This document shows positions 8,219 to 17,686 of a DNA stretch of 64,000 bases, in pieces. The translations under genes and the position numbers were made by a program. Position 1 is the first letter of the stretch, and every line of letters begins with the position of its first letter. Source of the stretch: Heyndrickxia sporothermodurans (lineage in GTDB: Bacteria; Bacillota; Bacilli; Bacillales; Bacillaceae_C). The DNA is taken from contig CP066701.1 of assembly GCA_016756695.1 (NCBI GenBank), positions 3,368,001-3,432,000 on the forward strand. The letters are read 5' to 3'. The notes below the pieces were generated by a model, which did no database searches, was not told the DNA's origin, and saw only the letters and a list, made by a program, of their open reading frames with translations.

Positions 8219-10516
8219 ATGAAAAGAAAAAAAGATCTTCAAGATCTCATACAATTTTTAAAAGAAGACACAACTTTTAATAAACAAATTGTTCATTGGC
8301 ACACGCTGGAAGCCACACCCGCTAAAACAGTACCGTTTCCTTCAAATATACATCCAAAAATAAAGAGTTCGCTTGAAAAAAGGGGGATTGTTGACCTTTA
8401 TACTCATCAGCGAATCGCATTTGATTACGCAATGGAAGGTAACAGTTTTGTAGCTGTGACTCCGACGGCTTCCGGAAAAACATTATGTTACAATTTGCCT
8501 GTTCTACAAACAATCATAAATAACCCTACTTCAAGGTCACTTTATCTGTTTCCTACAAAAGCATTAGCCCAGGATCAAAAAAGTGAATTGAATGAAATGA
8601 TTGAAGAGGCTGGGGTACCAGTAAATAGTTACACATATGATGGGGATACGCCTGCAAATATTCGGCAAAAAGTAAGAAAGGCCGGACATATTGTTATTAC
8701 GAACCCAGATATGCTGCATTCCGCTATTTTGCCACATCATACAAAATTTGTGGCCTTTTTTGAGAACTTAAAATACATTATTATCGATGAATTACATATT
8801 TATCGTGGAGTGTTTGGAAGTCATGTAGCAAATGTTATTCGCAGGTTAAAACGGATTTGTGAATATTACGGTAGCAATCCCATATTTATATGTACATCTG
8901 CTACAATTGCGAATCCGCTAGAATTAGCGGAAAAGCTAACAGGGGAATCAATGGAGTTGATTAACAATAATGGCGCTCCAAGTGGAAAAAAGCATTTTGT
9001 CTTTTATAATCCGCCTATTGTCAATAAGCCGTTAAATGTGCGCAGGAGTGCAACATTGGAAGTACGGGATATAGCGAAAGAAATGCTCGAGCAAAAGATT
9101 CAAACGATTGTATTTGCAAGAAGTAGGGTAAGGGTCGAAATTATTTTAACTTACTTACAAGAAGTAATTAAGCATCAATTAGGTGAGAAATCAATCCAAG
9201 GATACCGCGGCGGATATTTACCTACCCAAAGAAGAATGATTGAAAAAGGGCTAAGAAACGGTGACATAATTGGTGTAGTGAGCACAAATGCGTTAGAGCT
9301 GGGTGTCGATATCGGTCAATTACAAGTATGTATTATGACAGGATATCCCGGAACGATTGCTAGCGCTTGGCAGCAGGCTGGTAGAGCAGGGCGCCGCCAG
9401 GGGGAGTCACTGGTCATTATGGTAGCAAGTTCTGCTCCATTAGATCAGTATATCATTGAACATCCGGAATATTTTTTCAATCAATCTCCCGAAGTAGCGA
9501 GGATTAACCCGGATAACTTAGTCATTCTAGTGGATCATATTAAATGTGCAGCATACGAATTGCCTTTTAAAAAAGGAGAATTATTTGGTGAATTGGAAGT
9601 AGAGGATATATTAGAGTTTTTAGTAGATGAAAGAGTGTTGCATTATCGAAGCGAGAAATGGTATTGGATGCAAGATTCATTTCCCGCACATAATATTAGT
9701 TTGCGCTCGGCATCGCAAGAAAATGTCGTAATCATCGATATTTCCGATATAGCAAATGTAAAAGTAATCGGTGAGATGGATCAATTCAGTGCCATGACTC
9801 TCTTACACGACGAGGCGATATATTTGCATCAAGGGAATCAATACCAAGTGGAGAAATTAGACTGGGCAGAGAAGAAAGCATTTATTCGAGAGGTAGAAGC
9901 GGATTATTATACAGATGCTAATTTGGCCGTACAATTGAAAGTTTTAGAAGAGGATAAGCAAAAAACGGTAACAAATGCACATGTTTATTATGGGGATGTA
10001 ACCGTACAAGCAATGGCTACTATCTTTAAAAAAATAAAATTTAATACTCATGAAAATATCGGCTCCGGACCTATCCATCTTCCTGAACAGGAATTGCATA
10101 CAAATGCTGCTTGGCTTTCATTTGAAAGTCCATTACCTGAAAAGCAATTAGAGGAAGGATTAATTGGACTTTCTACTGCGTTAAATTCAATTGTACCTTT
10201 ATTTGTCATGTGTGATCCTCACGACATACATGTAGTACCACAAATAAAAGCGATACAAAGTGAAAAGCCAACCATCTATTTATATGACCGATATCCTGGT
10301 GGAATAGGATTAAGCGAGAAAGTGTATGAAAATATATCCACTATTATGTATAAGACGATGGATATGGTGAGAAATTGTCCTTGTGAAAATGGTTGTCCAT
10401 CATGTATTGGATTAGAAGGTGTCTCTTCAAATACAAAGAGGACCGTTTTAAATTTAATAGAATTTTTACTAGAGGATACAGGCTGCCTTACAAAGGATGA
10501 AAGTAAATGTCTATGA
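8219..10516 (+). CDS. mrfA: MrfA (YprA), DEAD/DEAH-box DNA helicase, 765 aa
   Basis: In B. subtilis MrfA with MrfB repairs mitomycin C damage independently of UvrA. Helicase motifs are all visible: TPTASGKT (about 81-88), IIDELH, CTSAT, then VFARSRVRVE, STNALELGVDIG and QQAGRAGRR. The C-terminus has the four-cysteine MrfA zinc-binding motif CPCENGCPSC that marks the family. I chose the ATG at 8219 because GAGGTGG lies 7 bases upstream; the longer frame from 8144 lacks a ribosome site. The gene overlaps mrfB by 10 bases, so the two are co-translated. Confidence 0.93.
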   Translation: MKRKKDLQDLIQFLKEDTTFNKQIVHWHTLEATPAKTVPFPSNIHPKIKSSLEKRGIVDLYTHQRIAFDYAMEGNSFVAVTPTASGKTLCYNLPVLQTIINNPTSRSLYLFPTKALAQDQKSELNEMIEEAGVPVNSYTYDGDTPANIRQKVRKAGHIVITNPDMLHSAILPHHTKFVAFFENLKYIIIDELHIYRGVFGSHVANVIRRLKRICEYYGSNPIFICTSATIANPLELAEKLTGESMELINNNGAPSGKKHFVFYNPPIVNKPLNVRRSATLEVRDIAKEMLEQKIQTIVFARSRVRVEIILTYLQEVIKHQLGEKSIQGYRGGYLPTQRRMIEKGLRNGDIIGVVSTNALELGVDIGQLQVCIMTGYPGTIASAWQQAGRAGRRQGESLVIMVASSAPLDQYIIEHPEYFFNQSPEVARINPDNLVILVDHIKCAAYELPFKKGELFGELEVEDILEFLVDERVLHYRSEKWYWMQDSFPAHNISLRSASQENVVIIDISDIANVKVIGEMDQFSAMTLLHDEAIYLHQGNQYQVEKLDWAEKKAFIREVEADYYTDANLAVQLKVLEEDKQKTVTNAHVYYGDVTVQAMATIFKKIKFNTHENIGSGPIHLPEQELHTNAAWLSFESPLPEKQLEEGLIGLSTALNSIVPLFVMCDPHDIHVVPQIKAIQSEKPTIYLYDRYPGGIGLSEKVYENISTIMYKTMDMVRNCPCENGCPSCIGLEGVSSNTKRTVLNLIEFLLEDTGCLTKDESKCL

Positions 10517-11754
10517 AAAATAAACTACAACGTTTTAGAACTCATTTTGGATTAGAAAATAACCAAAATGTAGAAAGTGACCAAGTGATCAAGGAAAATC
10601 GAAACAATGAGGAAATTCCATTTAGAACGATGTGGGAAGAAATGAATACTTCTATTTACTATTTTGAAAATAAGTACTGTTTTATTAGAGAAGTTCACTA
10701 CCCTTTAGAGCATTTACATGGAAAATATCGGTTTCGTGATTTTTTGACGGCAATGGAAATGTGGAATGAATCCGAAGTTCATCATCCACTTTCGGCCTAT
10801 GGATTTGAACCGCAAGAGTTATTTTTTTTTGATACTGAAACAACAGGTTTAGGAGGGGGCACTGGAAATACTATATTTTTATTAGGATATGCGAGTGTAA
10901 ATAATAATGAGATTATTTTAAAGCAACATATTCTGCCTGAACCGGGACTTGAAATTCCTCTCTATCAAAGTTTTTTAGAGAATATCAATTATTCTACACT
11001 TGTTACCTATAACGGTAAGGCATTTGATTGGCCGCAAGTAAAAACAAGGCATACGCTTTTACGTGAACATATTCCGAAACTTCCATCATTTGGACACTTT
11101 GATTTATATCATGCATCTAGACGCTTTTGGAAAGATCAGTTGCCTTCAGTAAAACTGTCAAATATTGAACGGGATATTTTAAAATTTGAGCGGATTAATG
11201 ATGTCCCGGGATATTTGGCACCAATGATTTATTTTGACTTTGTTGAACGAAAAAATCCTGAAGGGATATTTGAAATATTAAGGCATAATGAATATGATAT
11301 TCTTTCATTGATCACGCTATATACGCATTTATCGTTCCAAATCCTTCAAAAGGATCCTAATCAAACGACTCGTGAAAAGTATCAATTAGGAAAGTGGTTT
11401 AACTATATTGGTGAAAAAGATGCAGCAATTCAAACTTTTGAACAGGCTGCCATAAATAATGATATTAATGCAAAATTTGAATTGGCGTATTTTTTAAAAA
11501 GACAAAAGCAATTTAACAAAGCAAATTCGTATTGGATGGATGTCGTACAATACGGCAATAGTGAAATTAAAAAACAGGCATGTATAGAAATCGCAAAATT
11601 ACAGGAGCATCAATTTAAAAACTTTAATCTTGCGAAGGAATATACTGAAAAGGCATTATCTTTTCACGAACAAAACCAACAACATATTCAACCCGAAAAA
11701 GATAAATTTCTCCAAAATGCGCTAAAAAGATTAGCAAGACTTAAGAAGAAATAA
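10507..11754 (+). CDS. mrfB: MrfB (YprB), DEDD-family 3'-5' exonuclease, 415 aa
   Basis: The nuclease core begins with FFDTETTGLGGGTGN (the first Asp and Glu), followed by a middle LVTYNGKAFDWPQVK segment and a late NEYDILSLITLY segment, which supply the remaining acidic residues of a DnaQ-like fold. The C-terminal 130 residues are helical repeats resembling TPR. In B. subtilis MrfB degrades DNA and works with MrfA on mitomycin C lesions. The start overlaps the end of mrfA, so the pair forms one operon. Confidence 0.92.
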   Translation: MSMKNKLQRFRTHFGLENNQNVESDQVIKENRNNEEIPFRTMWEEMNTSIYYFENKYCFIREVHYPLEHLHGKYRFRDFLTAMEMWNESEVHHPLSAYGFEPQELFFFDTETTGLGGGTGNTIFLLGYASVNNNEIILKQHILPEPGLEIPLYQSFLENINYSTLVTYNGKAFDWPQVKTRHTLLREHIPKLPSFGHFDLYHASRRFWKDQLPSVKLSNIERDILKFERINDVPGYLAPMIYFDFVERKNPEGIFEILRHNEYDILSLITLYTHLSFQILQKDPNQTTREKYQLGKWFNYIGEKDAAIQTFEQAAINNDINAKFELAYFLKRQKQFNKANSYWMDVVQYGNSEIKKQACIEIAKLQEHQFKNFNLAKEYTEKALSFHEQNQQHIQPEKDKFLQNALKRLARLKKK

Positions 11755-11977
11755 TTCCCCTATTTCCTGGGTAAGCGCAGGATTCGACGGAGGGTTTCAA
11801 AAAGTTTTACATCATCCGATAAAATTTAACAAAATGTCATCAAAAGTTTTAAAATCTGTTAAATTTTTGTGATTGTGTCGAATGTTTGAAACAGGTAAAA
11901 TATAAAATTGCAAAGATCAAATAAAGTGATAATAAAGTAGCTATAAACAGTAAAATAATTGAGTTGGGGTTGAAAAA

Positions 11978-12073
11978 ATGTATCGGGCTTTGTTTATTTT
12001 GTTTTTTGTCGTTGTCGGACTTACAGCGTTACTTTTTACTAGTTTAAAAGAAAGTTTTTATTCATTCTTTTAA
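11978..12073 (+). CDS. Putative 31-aa single-pass membrane peptide
   Basis: The frame starts at an ATG preceded by GTTGGGGTTG and encodes one hydrophobic helix (about residues 4-22) with a short SLKESFYSFF tail. It stands alone in the 430-bp gap between mrfB and cotD. I do not recognise a family. The short length and weak ribosome site make it uncertain, although the composition is that of a real small membrane protein. Confidence 0.4.
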   Translation: MYRALFILFFVVVGLTALLFTSLKESFYSFF

Positions 12074-12185
12074 AGTCGATTTTATATTATATCTTCAAAA
12101 AATAGGTATTTTCATTAGTACATGTTATAGCCTTTTAACATAGTTTGTTAGTGTATCAGACAAATTAATGAAGGGAGTTATGACT

Positions 12186-12470
12186 ATGTTTTGTGGAAAG
12201 ATTTTACCACCGGTGGTTCATCCAACTAAATGCTGTATAAATCACACTCAACAGAATTTTATTCAACCACATATTTTTCCTTCTCATACAACGAATGTGA
12301 ATCATCAAGTAATCGGTCATAAAAATTATTATCCTCATACTGAATCATTTGTAAATGAGGTTACTAATGTAAATCTTGGTCCTGCTGTTGGTCCACCGCC
12401 AGTCGGACCGGGTGTGGGAGGCTTCGGGCCTGGATACCCTGGAGCAATGCCATATGGATTTCCATGTTAA
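12186..12470 (+). CDS. cotD: CotD-family inner spore coat protein, 94 aa
   Basis: The N-terminal half matches CotD: a Cys/His-rich stretch (PPVVHPTKCCINHTQQ), then TTNVNHQVIGHKNYYPHT, very close to the B. subtilis protein. The C-terminal end is Gly/Pro-rich. CotD is an inner-coat protein made in the mother cell late in sporulation. I chose the ATG at 12186, nine bases after AAGGGAG; two earlier ATGs overlap or crowd that site. The position between mrfB and ypsA agrees with B. subtilis. Confidence 0.88.
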   Translation: MFCGKILPPVVHPTKCCINHTQQNFIQPHIFPSHTTNVNHQVIGHKNYYPHTESFVNEVTNVNLGPAVGPPPVGPGVGGFGPGYPGAMPYGFPC

Positions 12471-12545
12471 TAGAACGATAGAACAAGGATGGTAACGCCA
12501 TCCTTGTTTTAGAATATTAATAATGAAAAAGGTGCGTATTCATAA

Positions 12546-13100
12546 GTGATTAAGGTAATATCTGTAACAGGCTATAATCCGTTTGAATTAGGTATTTTTT
12601 CCGATAAACATCCAGCGGTTGGAATCATTAAAAAGGCGATAAAAAAGGAACTTATTAGATTAGCGGAAGAAGGTCTTGAATGGGTTTTAATTTCCGGACA
12701 GTTAGGCGTAGAGCTTTGGGCAGCTGAAGTTATTTATGAAATACAAGGCGACTACCCTGCGATTAAGCTTGCGATTCTTACACCATTTGAAAATCAAGAA
12801 GAGAAATGGAATGAAAGCAATAAAGAATTTTACGATATGATTCTTTCTCAAGCTGATTTTGTCGATTCGATATCAAAACAGCCTTATACAAGTCCCCAGC
12901 AATTTCGAAATCGAAATAAAATTTTTTTGCATAAAAGTCAAGGTATGCTCATAGTGTATGATGTACAAAATGAAGGGTCACCAAAATATTTATATGAAGA
13001 GGCTAAAAAGTATAAAGAACAAAATCAGTTTGATATCATATCAATTGATTTTGATCAATTACAAATGTTGATTGAAGATGAAAAGTGGGATACATATTAA
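12546..13100 (+). CDS. ypsA: YpsA (DUF1273, SLOG-like fold), 184 aa
   Basis: YpsA proteins belong to the SLOG superfamily of nucleotide-binding proteins and are linked to cell division in Firmicutes. The N-terminal [13 protein letters not shown] and the [15 protein letters not shown] segment are the two family signatures. The start is GTG at 12546 with AAAGGTG about 14 bases upstream. It lies directly before gpsB, the same pairing as in B. subtilis. The frame ends 73 bp before the gpsB start. Confidence 0.9.
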   Translation: MIKVISVTGYNPFELGIFSDKHPAVGIIKKAIKKELIRLAEEGLEWVLISGQLGVELWAAEVIYEIQGDYPAIKLAILTPFENQEEKWNESNKEFYDMILSQADFVDSISKQPYTSPQQFRNRNKIFLHKSQGMLIVYDVQNEGSPKYLYEEAKKYKEQNQFDIISIDFDQLQMLIEDEKWDTY

Positions 13101-13173
13101 ATTGACAAACATAGTTATTTTTGAAAGAATAATAATAATGGGCATCCTGCGAAAATATAAGGTGGTGTGTAAA

Positions 13174-13476
13174 ATGTTATCTGATAAAGTGAAATTAACT
13201 GCTAAAGATATTTTAGAAAAAGAATTTAAAACAGCGGTACGAGGCTATAAACAAGAAGAAGTTGATAAATTTTTGGATTTTATTATTAAGGATTATGAAA
13301 CATTCCATCAGGTAATTGAAGATCTACAACAGGAAAATATGCGTTTGAAGAAACAGGCGGATGATTCATTTCGCAGACAACCTTCGCAGCCAACGACAGG
13401 TACAACCAATTTTGATATTCTAAAAAGACTTTCAAATTTAGAAAAACATGTTTTTGGCAGTAAGTTAAGTGAATAA
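13174..13476 (+). CDS. gpsB: GpsB, cell division and peptidoglycan synthesis coordinator, 100 aa
   Basis: GpsB is a DivIVA-like coiled-coil protein that links penicillin-binding proteins to the division machinery at the membrane. The N-terminal lipid-binding domain is typical ([19 protein letters not shown], with [13 protein letters not shown] after it), followed by a coiled coil, a linker of polar residues and the C-terminal trimerisation helix ([16 protein letters not shown]). The ATG at 13174 follows AAGGTGG; the longer frame from 13072 overlaps ypsA and is not supported. Confidence 0.95.
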   Translation: MLSDKVKLTAKDILEKEFKTAVRGYKQEEVDKFLDFIIKDYETFHQVIEDLQQENMRLKKQADDSFRRQPSQPTTGTTNFDILKRLSNLEKHVFGSKLSE

Positions 13477-13499
13477 TAAAATATGGATATAATTTCTTA

Positions 13500-13528
13500 T
13501 TGCAAAATAGGAAAAAGTTCAATATAAT
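13500..13528 (+). promoter_or_regulatory. Sigma-A-type promoter of rnpB
   Basis: TTGCAA (13500-13505) and TATAAT (13523-13528) stand 17 bp apart, an ideal spacing, about 20 bp before the mature rnpB 5' end. Confidence 0.8.
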
Positions 13529-13549
13529 AGATAAGCGGTCAAGCCGTAA

Positions 13550-13961
13550 GTTAATAACGTTCGGGTAATCGCTGCAACAGTTAATGTTGTTGAGGAAAGT
13601 CCATGCTCGCACGGTGCTGAGATGCACGTAGTGATCGTGCCTAGCGAAGTCATAAGCTAGGGCAGTCCGGATAACTCTGGATTGACGGCAGGGAAAATTC
13701 CTAAGTCCTAATTGGATATGGAGTGACTACCTTTAAAGTGCCACAGTGACGAAGCCTTGTGAGAAATTACAAGGGTGGAACGAGGTAAACCCCGCGAGCG
13801 AGAAACTCAAATTATGGTAGGGGCACCCTTTTTGAGGAAGTGAACGATAAAAGGGACAAGCAATTATGCTTGTAGATAGATGATTACCACCAGCGTACGA
13901 GATCTTTACCTGATCGCTTGTAGTACAACGGTACAGAACATGGCTTACAGAACGTTATTAA
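13550..13961 (+). ncRNA. rnpB: RNase P RNA, type B (rnpB), about 412 nt
   Basis: This is the catalytic RNA of RNase P, which makes the 5' ends of tRNAs. Universally conserved blocks are present: GAGGAAAGTCCATGCTC near 13593, GCCTAGCGAAGTCATAAGC near 13639, CCACAGTGACGAAG near 13741, GTGGAACG...GGTAAACC near 13775 and TAGATAGATGATTACC near 13872. The 5' TTAATAACGTTCGGG pairs with the 3' CAGAACGTTATTAA. The layout follows the B. subtilis type-B RNA rather than type A. It lies between gpsB and ypsC as in B. subtilis. End positions are estimated from the terminal pairing. Confidence 0.96.
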
Positions 13962-13982
13962 AGGTAATAAACAAATAAATTC

Positions 13983-14008
13983 ATGCTCTCCTTTTGGAAG
14001 GAGAGCAT
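13983..14008 (+). terminator. Hairpin after rnpB
   Basis: A 9-bp perfect stem ATGCTCTCC/GGAGAGCAT with an 8-nt loop follows rnpB by about 20 bp. The sequence after it (TATTTATATC) is only moderately T-rich, so terminator strength is unsure. Confidence 0.6.
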
Positions 14009-14098
14009 TATTTATATCAATTACCCGTTCTACAAAATACAAATATATAAGAATTTGGAAAAATTTAAAAAATGAATACATAGTAAAAGGGTGACAGG

Positions 14099-15235
14099 AT
14101 GTCAAATTTTTCATTGATTGCTACTGCAGCGATGGGGCTGGAAGCGATTGTTGCAAAGGAAGTAACTAATTTAGGATATGAATGTAAAGTAGATAATGGC
14201 AAAATAGAATATCAAGGGGACGCTAAGGCAATCGCCCGCAGTAATCTTTGGCTGCGTACTGCCGACCGGGTTAAAATAAAAGTCGGTGAATTTAAAGCCC
14301 TATCATTTGACGAATTATTTGAAAAAACAAAGGCACTGAACTGGGAGAACTTCCTCCCTGAGAATGCAGAATTTCCTGTTCAAGGGAAATCTGTTAAATC
14401 AAAACTATTTAGTGTGTCGGATTGCCAAGCTATTGTAAAAAAAGCGATTGTTGAACGCCTTCGAAAACATTATAAAAAAACTTCATGGTTTGAGGAAAAT
14501 GGTCCGTTATTCAAAATAGAAATAGCGCTACACAAGGATATAGCGACTTTAACAATTGACACAAGTGGTGTTGGATTGCATAAACGAGGCTATCGCGTAA
14601 ATCAAGGGGAGGCGCCTCTAAAGGAGACATTAGCTGCTGCTTTAATTCAGTTAACGAATTGGCACCCTGATCGACCATTTTTTGATCCGTTTTGTGGTTC
14701 AGGGACGATCCCAATTGAAGCTGCTTTAATTGGCCAAAATATCGCACCTGGTTTTAATCGTGATTTTGCATCAGAGTCATGGCCATGGATTGGTAAAAAG
14801 GTGTGGGAAGATGCACGAAATGAAGCGGAAGATTTAGCGAAATATGATCAACCATTACAAATTACAGGCACGGATATTGATCATCGAATGATCGAAGTGT
14901 CAAAGGAAAATGCGATCGAAGCGGGCTTAGGTGATTTAATTACATTTAAGCAAATGCAAGTTTCTGACATAACGACGAAAAACGAATACGGTGTCCTTGT
15001 CGGAAATCCTCCATATGGTGAACGCCTCGGTGAACGCAAAGAGGTTGAAAAAATGTATCGTGACATGGGAAAAGCTTTCGCTGAGCTTGACACTTGGTCT
15101 GTATATATTTTAACTTCGTATGAACAATTTGAAGAAGTATACGGAAAAAAGGCAACAAAAAAGCGGAAACTATTTAATGGATTTATTCGAACAGATTTGT
15201 ATCAATATTGGGGACCAAGGCCACCCAGGGTGTAA
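14099..15235 (+). CDS. ypsC: YpsC, THUMP-domain RNA methyltransferase, 378 aa
   Basis: The protein belongs to the RlmL-type family of rRNA base methyltransferases that use S-adenosylmethionine. An N-terminal THUMP RNA-binding domain (about 1-160) precedes the Rossmann-fold catalytic domain, with the DPFCGSGTIPIEAAL SAM-binding loop and the catalytic NPPYGERLGE motif. Length fits B. subtilis YpsC. The start is ATG at 14099 with GGGTGACAGG in front. The last codons and the stop lie in the first unit of a 30-bp tandem repeat array, so the C-terminal PRPPRV tail has been copied by the array growth. Confidence 0.93.
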   Translation: MSNFSLIATAAMGLEAIVAKEVTNLGYECKVDNGKIEYQGDAKAIARSNLWLRTADRVKIKVGEFKALSFDELFEKTKALNWENFLPENAEFPVQGKSVKSKLFSVSDCQAIVKKAIVERLRKHYKKTSWFEENGPLFKIEIALHKDIATLTIDTSGVGLHKRGYRVNQGEAPLKETLAAALIQLTNWHPDRPFFDPFCGSGTIPIEAALIGQNIAPGFNRDFASESWPWIGKKVWEDARNEAEDLAKYDQPLQITGTDIDHRMIEVSKENAIEAGLGDLITFKQMQVSDITTKNEYGVLVGNPPYGERLGERKEVEKMYRDMGKAFAELDTWSVYILTSYEQFEEVYGKKATKKRKLFNGFIRTDLYQYWGPRPPRV

Positions 15236-15332
15236 ATGGGTGGCAAAAGGCCACCCAGGGTGTAAATGGGTGGCAAAAGGCCACCCAGGGTGTAAATGGG
15301 TGGCAAAGGCCACCTAGAGTTTAAACGTGTGG
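15221..15332 (+). repeat. Tandem 30-bp hairpin repeats at the end of ypsC
   Basis: Three identical 30-bp units start at 15221, 15251 and 15281; a fourth, diverged unit spans 15310-15332. Each unit is itself an inverted repeat (CCACCCA and TGGGTGG around a 9-nt loop), so the transcript forms a row of hairpins. The ypsC stop codon lies in the first unit. Confidence 0.95.
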
Positions 15333-15392
15333 AATAACTTCCTGCATTTCGGAATATAATAGTAATATTTCAATGTGAAAGGAAGTTTACTT

Positions 15393-15563
15393 TTGACCTC
15401 AACTGATTTTGATAAAATCGCAAAAGCAATTACCAATACATACGAGCTCATACGATTAGATGAACAGCCTTCGGAAACTGCTCTGGAAATGCTGAAAGAA
15501 GCAGAAATATCGTTAAATGAAGCAAAAAGTTATGTATTAACAAAATTGCAATCCATTTCATAA
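15393..15563 (+). CDS. Hypothetical 56-aa helical protein
   Basis: I do not recognise this gene. The protein is short, acidic and helical, without cysteines or membrane segments (STDFDKIAKAITNTYELIRL, then LEMLKEAEISLNEAKSYV). I chose a TTG start at 15393, which stands 7 bases after AAAGGAAG; the in-frame ATG at 15375 precedes that site. A strong terminator follows directly. It may share transcription with ypsC, from which the hairpin repeats separate it, or be an independent gene in front of ypvA. Confidence 0.6.
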   Translation: MTSTDFDKIAKAITNTYELIRLDEQPSETALEMLKEAEISLNEAKSYVLTKLQSIS

Positions 15564-15564
15564 G

Positions 15565-15598
15565 AACGCAAGTGTATGCTGATACACTTGCGTTTTTA
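15565..15598 (+). terminator. Intrinsic terminator before ypvA
   Basis: A stem of about 13 bp (AACGCAAGTGTAT with its inverse) and a 3-nt loop is followed by TTTTT. Confidence 0.9.
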
Positions 15599-15645
15599 TG
15601 TGAAGCACGCTTTAAAAAATTTGTATAAATCGCTGGAGGAACAAA

Positions 15646-17568
15646 ATGAGAACTGGACTACCTTTTACTATTGCAAAAGAAGAATCGTTTTATGAAAAAT
15701 TAGGTGATTGGATTGGCGATGTCTTTTATGAAATTTTACCCGAAAAAGGGTTTGAATTAAGAGATGAACAAATTTATATGGCTTTTCAGATGGAAAAGGC
15801 TTTTAAAGATAAAAAGGTGGTTTTTGCAGAAGCAGGTGTTGGTACGGGAAAAACAATTGTTTATCTTTTGTATGCATTATGTTATGCGCGCTACACAGGA
15901 AAACCAGCTATTATCGCATGTGCTGATGAAACACTCATTGAACAACTGATGAAAAAAGAGGGAGATATTAAGAAATTGGAGGTCGCACTTGGTTTACAGG
16001 CCGATGTTAGACTCGCTAAATCTAGGGACCAGTATCTTTGTTTAAAAAAACTAGATACCCAAATGCAAAAAAATGATACCGATGACATTAATTCTATTTA
16101 TGATAATTTACCTGAATTTGTTCATGCTCAAGGATCTATGCTTAAATATGAAAAATATGGGGATCGAAAGGAATATTCAAATCTATCCGAAGAAACGTGG
16201 AAAACCGTCGCATGGGATTCACTTCAAGATTGTTTTTCTTGTGATGTCCGACATCGTTGTGGGCAAACGCTTCATCGGGATTACTATCGTAAAGCCGCAG
16301 ATATAATTGTGTGTTCCCATGATTACTATATGGAACATGTGTGGACGAAGGAATCACGAATTAGAGAAGGGCAATTGCCGCTACTTCCGGAAGCTAGTTG
16401 TGTCATTTTTGACGAAGGACATCTTCTTGAATTTGCTTGTCAAAAAGCATTAACTTATCGTATTCAAACGGAAACATTAGAAACATTATTAACGCGTTTA
16501 ATGGAAAATGATGTTCGTGACGAAACCCTATATACGATTGAAAATGTTCTGTTTTTAAATGATAAGTTATTTGAGAATATGATAAAAGAAGCAACGCCAG
16601 TCGTAGGATCTGAACGATTTGAAATTAAAAAGTCAGCTCAGATACTTAAATTCGCTCAATCGCTGCGATTGCAAATTGACAAATTATCCGAACAGCTTGT
16701 ATATGAAGGTGAAATGTTTGTATTAAATGAATACGATTTGCGAATTGTAGAGGAATATTTAGAACAAATTCTTTACTCATTAAAGCTGTTTATAGAAGAT
16801 ACTGAGGGAATTGTCTGGTTTGAAATGACTGAATCAGATCATACACTTGTTATAATGCCAAGACTAGTAGAAGAAGTATTACGAAAAGAAGTATTTTCAA
16901 AAAATATCCCATATATATTTTCTTCCGCAACTCTTTCAAATAATGGTGACTATTCATATATAGCCAATAGTTTAGGAATTGATTCATATTTATCTTTTAA
17001 AGTAGATTCACCATTTGACTATGAAAGCAATATGGAAGTTTTTATTCATCGGAATAATGGGACCCAATATGATGAATTTCTTTCTTTACTAAAGGAAGCT
17101 GGCGGCAGAAGCCTTTTACTATTTAGTTCTAAAGATTCGATATCTGAATTTAAGCGATACGTTCTGCAACAAAAAGATATAGGTTTAAATATGTTATTTG
17201 AGGGAGATAAGGAAATAAGTCATTTAGTTTCTCAATTTCAGGAAAATGAAGAAACTGTTCTTTGTGCTTATCACCTCTGGGAAGGGCTGGATATACCGGG
17301 TCCATCATTATCAAATGTGATGATCGCGGAACTACCTTTTCCTCCAAAAGATCCTGTTTTCGATGCTAAGAGGAAAGTTAGTGTCAATCCATTCAATGAA
17401 GTCGATGTGCCGTATATGTTATTACGCTTAAAACAAGGAATAGGTCGATTAATTAGGACTTCAACAGACAAAGGAACCATTCACATTTGGATGTCACCAT
17501 CTGAAAATGATGAGATTTTAGATTCTATTTTACCTTTATTACCTGTTAAACCAGCTTTTTATAAATAA
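15646..17568 (+). CDS. ypvA: YpvA, DinG/XPD-type ATP-dependent DNA helicase, 640 aa
   Basis: This is a superfamily 2 helicase of the DinG/XPD group. Walker A is EAGVGTGKT (about 61-69), Walker B is the DEGH form (VIFDEGHLLEF), and late motifs are YIFSSATLS, LLLFSSKDS and QGIGRLIRT. Four cysteines between motifs Ia and II (LCLKK, CFSCDVRHRC) match the iron-sulfur site of this group. The length fits B. subtilis YpvA (about 640). GGAGG precedes the ATG. A role in resolving DNA structures is inferred from the family. Confidence 0.9.
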   Translation: MRTGLPFTIAKEESFYEKLGDWIGDVFYEILPEKGFELRDEQIYMAFQMEKAFKDKKVVFAEAGVGTGKTIVYLLYALCYARYTGKPAIIACADETLIEQLMKKEGDIKKLEVALGLQADVRLAKSRDQYLCLKKLDTQMQKNDTDDINSIYDNLPEFVHAQGSMLKYEKYGDRKEYSNLSEETWKTVAWDSLQDCFSCDVRHRCGQTLHRDYYRKAADIIVCSHDYYMEHVWTKESRIREGQLPLLPEASCVIFDEGHLLEFACQKALTYRIQTETLETLLTRLMENDVRDETLYTIENVLFLNDKLFENMIKEATPVVGSERFEIKKSAQILKFAQSLRLQIDKLSEQLVYEGEMFVLNEYDLRIVEEYLEQILYSLKLFIEDTEGIVWFEMTESDHTLVIMPRLVEEVLRKEVFSKNIPYIFSSATLSNNGDYSYIANSLGIDSYLSFKVDSPFDYESNMEVFIHRNNGTQYDEFLSLLKEAGGRSLLLFSSKDSISEFKRYVLQQKDIGLNMLFEGDKEISHLVSQFQENEETVLCAYHLWEGLDIPGPSLSNVMIAELPFPPKDPVFDAKRKVSVNPFNEVDVPYMLLRLKQGIGRLIRTSTDKGTIHIWMSPSENDEILDSILPLLPVKPAFYK

Positions 17569-17575
17569 TTTAGAG

Positions 17576-17618
17576 AAAAATCGGGGTGAAACGACCAAGT
17601 TTCACACCGATTTTTATT
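17576..17618 (+). terminator. Intrinsic terminator of ypvA
   Basis: AAAATCGG-GTGAAAC pairs with GTTTCAC-CCGATTTT across a short loop and is followed by a T-rich run. Confidence 0.85.
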
Positions 17619-17686
17619 GTTCTCCCTTTTCAGAAGAATATGATAAAATATACATGATCTTGATTTTTCTAGGGAGGTTCAATTTA

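Noticed and set aside
13286-13627. Minus-strand frame overlapping gpsB and rnpB
   Set aside because: It overlaps a certain gene and a conserved RNA on the other strand, and has no ribosome site.
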